NCBI GenBank assembly: GCA_009839635.1
Contig: VXPJ01000126.1
Coordinates: 1 to 6,877 of the forward strand
Length of the DNA stretch: 6,877 nt
Source: Pseudomonadota bacterium
GTDB lineage: Bacteria > Pseudomonadota > Gammaproteobacteria > UBA4575
Direction: 5' to 3'
A model generated the notes under the pieces. That model was not told the origin of the DNA, searched no databases, and saw only the letters and a program-made list of their open reading frames with translations. The translations under genes and the position numbers were made by a program. Numbering within the stretch: the stretch's first letter is position 1; every line of letters starts with the position of its first letter. This document shows positions 1 through 5,642 of this stretch, in pieces.

Positions 1-1145
1 GCCTGCGTTACCGGGACCGGGATGACCTGGTGCTGGTGGAAATCTGCGAACAGGCCCAAACTGCGGCCCTGTTCACGGCCAACCGTTTTTGCGCGGCGCC
101 CGTGGTCATTGCACGCCGCCATCTGGCTGCGGCACAGCCCCGCTACCTGCTGATCAATGCCGGCAATGCCAATGCCGGCCTCGGTGAGCCAGGCCTGGAA
201 GATGCGCAGGTCACCTGCGCGGTACTCGCGAACGCGGGTGGTTGCAGGGAAACCGAAGTCCTGCCGTTTTCCACCGGGGTTATCGGTGAACGCCTGGCCG
301 TTGAGAAAATCACCTCGCACTGCTCCTCGCTGGTGGCCAAACTGCAAGAAGATGCCTGGCTGCCCGCGGCGCAGGCCATCATGACGACAGACACGGTCTG
401 CAAGGGCAAGTCCCGGCAACTGCAACTGGACGGCAAGGCCGTGACGATCACGGGCATCGCCAAGGGTGCAGGGATGATTCGCCCAGACATGGCAACCATG
501 CTGGCATTTGTTGCCACGGACCTGGAGATGGGCCCCGAGCAGGCGGCACGGCTTGCCCGGGAAGCCACGCAGCAGTCATTTCACTGCATCACGGTCGATG
601 GGGACACGTCCACCAACGATGCCTGCGTGCTGATGGCCACCGCACGTTCCGGCGCGCGCTTCAGTGAGCTGTCGACACCGGCCATGCAGGAATTCATCCG
701 GGCGCTGAATTCCCTGTTCCTGTCCCTGGCCCAGGCTATTGTCCGCGACGGTGAGGGTGTGACGAAATACATTTGCATCCGGATCGAGCAGGCGCACAGT
801 GAAAAGACGGCACGCGACATTGCATTCACCATTGCACACTCACCGCTGGTCAAGACCTCGGCCTTTGCAAGTGATCCAAACTGGGGACGCATCGTGGCCG
901 CTGCCGGGCGTGCCCCGGAGGCGACCCTGGACATGGATCGCCTGTCCCTGTACATCAACGGCCTGGCAGTGATCGAGAACGGACAGCCTGCCCCGGGGTA
1001 TACGGAAGCGGCAGGCTCCGAGGCCATGCAGGGCGAGGAGCTTGAGCTGCGCCTTGCACTGGGGTCGGGCAAGGCTTCGGCGCAGATATGGACCACGGAT
1101 CTCTCCCACGACTACGTGAGGATCAACGCGGAGTACCGGACCTGA
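1..1145 (+). CDS. argJ: Bifunctional glutamate N-acetyltransferase / amino-acid acetyltransferase ArgJ, 5' end missing
   Basis: ArgJ moves the acetyl group from N-acetylornithine to glutamate (the cyclic arginine pathway) and in many bacteria also makes N-acetylglutamate from acetyl-CoA; it is cytoplasmic. The frame is open from base 3, giving 380 visible codons. The family is about 400 residues long, so roughly 25 N-terminal residues lie before the window. Seen in order: an FxxNxFCAAPV segment near the start, the FSTGVIGE oxyanion-hole motif (bases about 267-290), IMTTDT, then KGAGMIRPDMATML, where self-cleavage is expected between Ala and Thr. That Thr (codon 495-497) becomes the nucleophile of the beta chain. 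DGDTSTND and the C-terminal YVRINAEYRT also match the family, and there is no frameshift or missing key residue. Whether it truly has both activities cannot be read from the sequence. The stop TGA is at 1143-1145, and the Nudix gene follows directly or overlaps it. Confidence 0.96.
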   Translation, partial: LRYRDRDDLVLVEICEQAQTAALFTANRFCAAPVVIARRHLAAAQPRYLLINAGNANAGLGEPGLEDAQVTCAVLANAGGCRETEVLPFSTGVIGERLAVEKITSHCSSLVAKLQEDAWLPAAQAIMTTDTVCKGKSRQLQLDGKAVTITGIAKGAGMIRPDMATMLAFVATDLEMGPEQAARLAREATQQSFHCITVDGDTSTNDACVLMATARSGARFSELSTPAMQEFIRALNSLFLSLAQAIVRDGEGVTKYICIRIEQAHSEKTARDIAFTIAHSPLVKTSAFASDPNWGRIVAAAGRAPEATLDMDRLSLYINGLAVIENGQPAPGYTEAAGSEAMQGEELELRLALGSGKASAQIWTTDLSHDYVRINAEYRT

Positions 1146-1156
1146 GCGTTTCTCCC

Positions 1157-2107
1157 TTGAGCTCGGCTGCACCCCCCGTGCACGTGGTGGTCGGCATCGT
1201 GGAAAACTCAAGGGGCGAAATTCTGGTGATGAAGCGGCGCGCGGACGGCCATCTGGGGGGCCATGTCGAGTTTCCGGGCGGCAAGCTCGAAGCCGGCGAG
1301 TTTCCCGAAGCGGCACTGCAGCGTGAACTGAAAGAAGAGTTGGACATCGACATGTGCCGCTGTCGCCCCCTGATTCAAATCCCGTACTCCTATGCCGACA
1401 GAAATGTTTTCCTGGATGTGTTCAGGGTGAGCGAATACTCGGGCAGGGCGAGGTCGGTCGAGGGGCAAGGGATTGCCTGGAAGAGCATCCCGGCTTTGGG
1501 AGACCTGTACTTTCCAAAGGCGAACCACGGCATCGTGCGCGCATTGCAGCTGCCGGGATTGATCCCGGTTACCCCCGGCGCAGAACAGGTCCAGGATTTC
1601 CTGCAGCACTTTGAAGACACGGTCAGGCAGTCCGGGGTCGAACTGATCCATTTTCGCTCCCACGAGCTGGACCCCCGGCATTATCTGCAATTGGCCGGGG
1701 ACTGCCTGCGAACCTGTCACCGCCACCAGGTACGCCTGGTGCTGAACGCGGACGCTTCCTCCCTCAAACAGGTTGATGCGGACGGCCTGCATCTGACGAG
1801 CCGCAGGCTGGCGGCTGTGAAAACCAGGCCGTTGGGCAAGGAGTACCTGGTCAGCGCCTCCTGCCACACGCTGGATGAAGTGCTGCGTGCCTCGCAAGCA
1901 GGCCTGGACTACCTGTTTCTGGGCCCGGTGCGGGAGAAGGTTTTCGGTGGGCCCGTTGAGCCGTTGGGCTGGAAGCATTTCGCCCGCCTGGCGCGGCAAA
2001 GTGCCATTCCGGTGTATGCGATCGGGGGCCTGGGTCCGGCAGACATCGATGTCGCCATTGCTCACGGAGGCCAGGGTGTGGCCGCCATCCGCGCCGTATG
2101 GCAGTAA
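1157..2107 (+). CDS. mutT: MutT-type Nudix hydrolase fused to a ThiE/TenI-like domain
   Basis: The N-terminal half is a Nudix domain of the MutT kind, whose known role is hydrolysing 8-oxo-dGTP to keep the nucleotide pool clean. The Nudix box is clear: GGKLEAGE, then RELKEE after seven residues, followed by LDI where the consensus has xGU, so the usual Gly is Asp. The C-terminal half (about bases 1600-2100) looks like a thiamine-phosphate synthase/TenI barrel: GLDYLFLGPV, AIGGLGPADI and a closing GVAAIRAVW. The ThiE-type GADGVHLGQ segment is changed to DADGLHLTSR, so thiamine synthesis activity is doubtful. Such fusions next to argJ are known in gammaproteobacteria. The start is uncertain. 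TTG 1157 gives 316 residues, close to the roughly 315 of homologues, but has no Shine-Dalgarno. The only ATG nearby (1088) would overlap argJ by 58 bases, and GTG 1178 would start at the first beta strand. Function of the C-terminal half is unknown. Confidence 0.9.
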   Translation: MSSAAPPVHVVVGIVENSRGEILVMKRRADGHLGGHVEFPGGKLEAGEFPEAALQRELKEELDIDMCRCRPLIQIPYSYADRNVFLDVFRVSEYSGRARSVEGQGIAWKSIPALGDLYFPKANHGIVRALQLPGLIPVTPGAEQVQDFLQHFEDTVRQSGVELIHFRSHELDPRHYLQLAGDCLRTCHRHQVRLVLNADASSLKQVDADGLHLTSRRLAAVKTRPLGKEYLVSASCHTLDEVLRASQAGLDYLFLGPVREKVFGGPVEPLGWKHFARLARQSAIPVYAIGGLGPADIDVAIAHGGQGVAAIRAVWQ

Positions 2108-2123
2108 TGCTTCTCGGGAGCGG

Positions 2124-2885
2124 CTAGAAGCTGCAGCAGGCCAGCTTGAACTCGATGTCGCTGCCGGTCTGCTTGGGTGTTTCGCCCGCACTGGACTGGG
2201 TCAGAAAGCGTATGGAAAAGCGCTGTTTTCCCGCACTGCACTCCGGGAAATAAGCCCGGTCTACACTGATACGGATCATCTGGCACGGTGTGGCCGGATC
2301 TAGGCTCTGGTGGTAGAAGCCATTCGTTGCCACCTGCTGGCTGAACGGCACGCTTTGGCGGATGAGTTGCAGGGACTGGGTGATGCCTTTACCAACCACC
2401 TGGAATGGCTCGATCCAGTCCATCAGCTCCTGCCTGCGCTGTGTGAACGATTGCCCCAGCCAGTGGTGGTATTCCGGAACGTCGAAGTCGCAGGTGCCTC
2501 CCGGGATGGAGGTCCTTTGACGGATGCTGCTGATGAAGTCGTTGCTTTTCAGGTGGTCATTGATCTGGCCGCGGACCTCATGCAGTTCATCATACGCTGC
2601 TTTGTGTCTGGCCAGAATACTGTTCAGCTTGACAGTATCGATCTTGGGCTGGTCGGCAAGCAGTTCCAGTGCATCGATCTGTCGCTTGAGCTGTTTCAGC
2701 AGCTCCTGCTTTATATCCCCGCGTGAAACCAGGTTGAAAATCTCGATCAGCGTGAGCAATGCCCCATGGGTGTCGTAAGGCTTGTCCTGCCGGGCGAAGA
2801 ATGCAAACCGGTCGGCCAGCTGCTCATAGCGCAGAAAGGTACGTATTCTCTCGTTCAGCGGCTGCTCGTAGCTGATGGTAGACAT
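2124..2885 (-). CDS. zapD: Cell division protein ZapD (FtsZ-ring bundling factor)
   Basis: ZapD (YacF, DUF1342) binds the C-terminal tail of FtsZ in the cytoplasm and cross-links its filaments, steadying the division ring. From ATG 2885 the protein has 253 residues, close to the 247 of E. coli. Seen: a YEQPLNERIRTFLR N-terminus that lines up with the family's YEHPLNERxRTxLR, a helical middle part, the signature SIPGGTCDFDVPEYHHWL (residues about 126-143), and a C-terminal QMIRISV, then GKQRFSIRF, ending in an EFKLACC-like tail. It follows coaE on the same strand. A GTG at 2903 in the same frame overlaps the coaE stop as GTGA and would add six residues; I chose ATG 2885 because the family begins M-S-T at this point. 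Neither start has a clear Shine-Dalgarno, so translational coupling to coaE is likely. The stop at 2124 lies 16 bases from the stop of the convergent Nudix gene. Confidence 0.94.
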   Translation of the reverse strand: MSTISYEQPLNERIRTFLRYEQLADRFAFFARQDKPYDTHGALLTLIEIFNLVSRGDIKQELLKQLKRQIDALELLADQPKIDTVKLNSILARHKAAYDELHEVRGQINDHLKSNDFISSIRQRTSIPGGTCDFDVPEYHHWLGQSFTQRRQELMDWIEPFQVVGKGITQSLQLIRQSVPFSQQVATNGFYHQSLDPATPCQMIRISVDRAYFPECSAGKQRFSIRFLTQSSAGETPKQTGSDIEFKLACCSF

Positions 2886-2899
2886 TGTGGTGCGTTTAT

Positions 2900-3508
2900 T
2901 CACGACACATCAGGGGGCTGGCCCAAAGTACTGTACTTATCATGCAGTATAGCAACCTTTTTCCGCAAACTTTTCAGGCTGCTGCAATTGTCGAGGACAT
3001 CGTCGGCCTGCTTGAGCCGGGTGTCGCGGTCAAGCTGTGCTGAAATGATGGCGTCCACATGCGCTCGGCTGCAATGATCCCGGGTCATGACCCGTTCGAC
3101 CTGTTGCTCGACCGTGCAGTCGATGACGAGAATACGATCGGTCAGACCGGTGCCTTCGGTCTCAAGCAGCAAGGGAACCACGAGGATGCAGTACACGGCA
3201 TCGAGCTGGATGAGCTGGCGGCTGATTTCCCGGTATACCAGCGGGTGCAGCAGGCCTTCCAGGGTGTGGCGAAGATCGGCGTCTGCAAAGACGGCCTGGC
3301 GCAGCCGCTCACGCGACAGGCTTCGGTGGCTGTCGAAATAGGCATCCCCGAAGGTCTCATGCAGTTGTTCAAGGACCTCTTCGGTTTCCGTAAGCTGTCG
3401 GGCGATGACATCGGCATCGATGACCGGGACATTGAAATCCTGCTCGAAGATACCGGCGACCACCGACTTGCCGCAGCCGATGCCGCCTGTAAGGCCAACT
3501 ACTAACAT
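2900..3508 (-). CDS. coaE: Dephospho-CoA kinase
   Basis: CoaE carries out the last step of coenzyme A synthesis, the ATP-dependent phosphorylation of the ribose 3'-hydroxyl of dephospho-CoA, in the cytoplasm. The protein has 202 residues (E. coli 206). Seen: the Walker A loop GGIGCGKS at residues 8-15, the DAD motif at 31-33 with the presumed catalytic Asp33, HPLVY at 88-92, VPLLLE at 111-116, the lid-region ERVMTRD, and QLDRDTRLKQADDVLDN near the C-terminus. Start ATG at 3508 puts the P-loop at its usual distance from the N-terminus. A weak AGAG lies a few bases upstream. Its stop codon touches or lies 14 bases before the zapD start, so the two probably share a transcript. It is divergent from sucC, with 49 bp between the two start codons. 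No pilin-peptidase or pil gene lies beside it. Confidence 0.96.
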   Translation of the reverse strand: MLVVGLTGGIGCGKSVVAGIFEQDFNVPVIDADVIARQLTETEEVLEQLHETFGDAYFDSHRSLSRERLRQAVFADADLRHTLEGLLHPLVYREISRQLIQLDAVYCILVVPLLLETEGTGLTDRILVIDCTVEQQVERVMTRDHCSRAHVDAIISAQLDRDTRLKQADDVLDNCSSLKSLRKKVAILHDKYSTLGQPPDVS

Positions 3509-3530
3509 CGCTCTGGATACGGGGTATACT
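3502..3530 (+). promoter_or_regulatory. Possible sigma70-type promoter of the sucC-sucD-nadE unit
   Basis: A TATACT at 3525-3530 matches five of six bases of the -10 consensus. Exactly 17 bases upstream is CTAACA (3502-3507), which matches four of six bases of the -35 consensus and overlaps the coaE start codon. The predicted transcript would start near 3537 and have a leader of about 20 bases. This is a sequence match only. It is the best candidate in the 49-bp spacer, but I have not scored alternatives statistically. Confidence 0.4.
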
Positions 3531-3550
3531 GTAAAGACTCGCTTTACCCC
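3521..3550. repeat. Inverted repeat in the coaE/sucC divergent spacer, operator-like
   Basis: GTAAAG (3531-3536) and CTTTAC (3542-3547) form a perfect 6-bp inverted repeat around a 5-base centre, ACTCG. An outer pair, GGGGTA (3521-3526) and TACCCC (3545-3550), is also perfectly inverted and shares its right arm with the inner pair, so the two could not form as hairpins together. The element covers the predicted -10 box and start point of sucC. No T-run follows it on either strand, so it does not look like an intrinsic terminator. It may be an operator or simply chance; the binding protein, if any, is unknown. Confidence 0.4.
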
Positions 3551-3557
3551 TCACCTT

Positions 3558-4721
3558 ATGAATATACATGAATACCAGGCCAAGGCCATTTTCTCGCGCT
3601 TTGGCGTGCCTGTTCTGGACTCACACCTGGTTCGCCCGGGTGACGATGTGGAGCAGTTCTGCGAGTCCCTGGAGTCGCATGCCTGGGTTGTGAAGGCCCA
3701 GGTGCACGCGGGCGGGCGTGGCAAGGCCGGGGGTGTGGCACGGGCGGACAGTCGGCAGGGCCTTGTTTCTGCCGTCTCCGGGATGCTCGGAGCCCGGCTG
3801 GTGACCCGCCAGACCGGTGAGGAAGGCCTGCCGGTGCAGGCCGTTTTGCTCGAGGCGGCCGTACAGATCCGCCGGGAACTGTACCTGGCCCTGCTGGTAG
3901 ACCGCGAGGCCGGGCAGGTCGCGATCATTGCCTCGGCCGCCGGTGGCATGGATATCGAGCAGGTCGCGCAACAGGCTCCGGACAAGATCATTGCGCAACA
4001 TGTCCATCCGGCAGCCGGTCTGCAGCCCAGCCAGGTCCGCACCCTGGCCTATGCCCTGGATCTGCAAAAAAACCAGCTTCGGCAGTTGCAGGCCGTCCTG
4101 TCTGCCCTGTTCGAACTGTTCGTCTCCTGCGACTGCAGCCTAGTGGAAATCAATCCGCTGATCATAGACGAGGATGACCGGCTGGTGGCAATGGATGCCA
4201 AGATCAATATCGATGACAACGCGCTGTACCGCCAGGCGGACATCGCGAACCTTCGCGATGCCACGCAGGGCAACAGGGACGAGGAGCGGGCCTGTGAACT
4301 GGGCCTCAATTATGTCCAGCTGGACGGGCGTATCGGCTGCATCGTGAACGGGGCCGGGCTTGCCATGGCGACCATGGACCTTGTCAAACATCAGGGTGGA
4401 GAGCCAGCCAATTTTCTGGACGTGGGCGGGGCAATCACCCAGGAAAAGGTTGCCGAGGCCTTCAAGCTGGTGGTGCACGATTCACGTGTCAAGGCGGTAC
4501 TGGTCAATATTTTCGGCGGCATCGTGCGCTGTGACCTGATCGCGCGGGGCATCCTCGATGCCCTGCAGAGCATATCGCTGAAGGTGCCGGTCATCGTCTT
4601 GCTGCAGGGCACCCGGGCAGCTGAGGGCAGGAAGCTGCTCGAGAACCGGCATGCGGGGCTTCATCAGGCCAATACGCTGACCGAAGCTGCGCAACGAGCG
4701 ATCCGTCTTGCCCGAACCTGA
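3558..4721 (+). CDS. sucC: Succinate-CoA ligase (ADP-forming), beta subunit
   Basis: This is the ATP-grasp subunit of succinyl-CoA synthetase, the TCA-cycle enzyme that couples succinyl-CoA cleavage to nucleotide triphosphate synthesis; it works as a complex with SucD. At 387 residues it matches the family (388 in E. coli). The start ATG 3558 gives the standard N-terminus MNIHEYQAK; the frame stays open further upstream but that part lies inside coaE. Residues equivalent to the E. coli set are at the same numbers: Lys46, the GGRGK loop at 52-56, Glu99, Asn199 and Asp213 for Mg-nucleotide, and Asn264 in NGAGLAM. The NIFGGIVRCD segment (317-326) is intact. Two oddities are an Ala at 128 where SxEGG is usual, and LLQGTR at 348-353 where RLEGTN is usual. 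No Shine-Dalgarno is visible; the bases before ATG are pyrimidine-rich. sucD follows after 26 bases. A malate-CoA ligase role cannot be fully excluded from sequence alone. Confidence 0.96.
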   Translation: MNIHEYQAKAIFSRFGVPVLDSHLVRPGDDVEQFCESLESHAWVVKAQVHAGGRGKAGGVARADSRQGLVSAVSGMLGARLVTRQTGEEGLPVQAVLLEAAVQIRRELYLALLVDREAGQVAIIASAAGGMDIEQVAQQAPDKIIAQHVHPAAGLQPSQVRTLAYALDLQKNQLRQLQAVLSALFELFVSCDCSLVEINPLIIDEDDRLVAMDAKINIDDNALYRQADIANLRDATQGNRDEERACELGLNYVQLDGRIGCIVNGAGLAMATMDLVKHQGGEPANFLDVGGAITQEKVAEAFKLVVHDSRVKAVLVNIFGGIVRCDLIARGILDALQSISLKVPVIVLLQGTRAAEGRKLLENRHAGLHQANTLTEAAQRAIRLART

Positions 4722-4747
4722 ACCGGCGTACCGTTGGTCTGCAGTCC

Positions 4748-5620
4748 ATGAGCGTTCTTGTCGGGAGAGATACGAAGGTGCTGTGCCAGGGCATGACAGG
4801 TGCCCAGGGCACGTTTCATACGCAACAGGCCCTAGACTACGGTACACAGGTGGTCGCAGGGGTGACTCCCGGGCGGGGCGGGAGTACTCATCTCGGGCTT
4901 CCCGTGTTTGACACCGTAGACCAGGCATGCCGAGAGCACGAAGTCGATGCCAGTGTCATTTATGTGCCGGCTGCCTTTGCCGCAGACGCCATTCTCGAGT
5001 CCGCCTATGCAAGAATCCCGCTGATTGTCTGTATTACCGAAGGGGTCCCGATCCTCGACATGGTGAAAGTGAAGGCGGTGCTGGAGAACTCGGATTCCAT
5101 GCTGGTGGGGCCGAACTGCCCGGGGGTCATCACTCCGGGGGAATGCAAAATCGGAATCATGCCAGGCGACATTCACCGTCCCGGCCAAATCGGGATCGTT
5201 TCACGCTCGGGCACCCTGACCTATGTGGCCGTGGACCAGACCGTGCAGCATGGCATGGGCCAGTCCACCTGCATCGGCATTGGCGGAGACCCGATCCACG
5301 GGCTGGACTTCATCGACTGCCTGGCGCTGTTCGAACGGGATGAAGCCACGCAAGGCATCATCCTGGTCGGTGAGATCGGCGGCCACGCCGAGGAGCAGGC
5401 GGCCGAGTATATCCAGGAAAAGGTGTCCAAGCCGGTCGTGGCCTATGTGGCCGGTGTTACCGCACCCCCCGGCAAACGCATGGGGCATGCAGGGGCAATC
5501 ATCAGTGGCGGCAAGGGAGGTGCCGAACAGAAGTACCGGGCCTTCGAGAAGGCCGGAGTTACCACCTCGCGCAATCCCGCCGAACTTGGTGCGCTCATGC
5601 GTGCTCTGCTGGGCCGTTGA
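4748..5620 (+). CDS. sucD: Succinate-CoA ligase, alpha subunit
   Basis: The alpha subunit binds CoA and carries the phosphorylated histidine of succinyl-CoA synthetase. It has 290 residues (E. coli 289) and aligns from the first residue: MSVLVGRDTKV against MSILIDKNTKV. Seen: the N-terminal CoA-binding Rossmann fold with GMTGAQGTFH (15-24) and GVTPGRGG (38-45), ITEG (96-99), GPNCPGVITPGECKIGI (121-137), SRSGTLTY (152-159), GIGGDP (177-182), GEIGG (208-212) with the Glu that contacts the phospho-His, and KRMGHAGAI with the active-site His247. One oddity is Val160 right after SRSGTLTY, where Glu is normally found; a single base change from GAG to GTG would explain it. The gene follows sucC by 26 bases and has no convincing Shine-Dalgarno, so coupled translation is likely. 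nadE begins 22 bases downstream. Confidence 0.96.
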   Translation: MSVLVGRDTKVLCQGMTGAQGTFHTQQALDYGTQVVAGVTPGRGGSTHLGLPVFDTVDQACREHEVDASVIYVPAAFAADAILESAYARIPLIVCITEGVPILDMVKVKAVLENSDSMLVGPNCPGVITPGECKIGIMPGDIHRPGQIGIVSRSGTLTYVAVDQTVQHGMGQSTCIGIGGDPIHGLDFIDCLALFERDEATQGIILVGEIGGHAEEQAAEYIQEKVSKPVVAYVAGVTAPPGKRMGHAGAIISGGKGGAEQKYRAFEKAGVTTSRNPAELGALMRALLGR

Positions 5621-5642
5621 CCGGCAGGGTTTTCGGACCGTG

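Noticed and set aside
2109..2131. Possible terminator hairpin between the convergent Nudix and zapD genes: GCTTCT and AGAAGC, 6-bp stem, 11-base loop.
   Set aside because: The stem is short, no T-run follows on either strand, and it spans the zapD stop. A chance match is as likely as a terminator.
1208..2191. Long open frame of 327 codons on the minus strand opposite the Nudix gene.
   Set aside because: It is antisense to a clear protein family member, has no recognisable motif, and is the kind of open frame that GC-rich coding sequence produces on the other strand.
3059..3505. 148-codon plus-strand open frame opposite coaE.
   Set aside because: It is fully antisense to a well-supported coaE and shows no family motif.
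3405..3557. Extension of the sucC frame 51 codons upstream of ATG 3558.
   Set aside because: This part lies inside coaE and before the standard SucC N-terminus MNIHEYQAK; nothing in the family precedes that residue.
3558..5620. Reading the sucC-sucD pair as malate-CoA ligase (mtkA-mtkB).
   Set aside because: Lengths, N-termini and conserved residues fit SucCD, and no serine-cycle gene is nearby. The families are too alike to exclude it outright, but there is no positive evidence.
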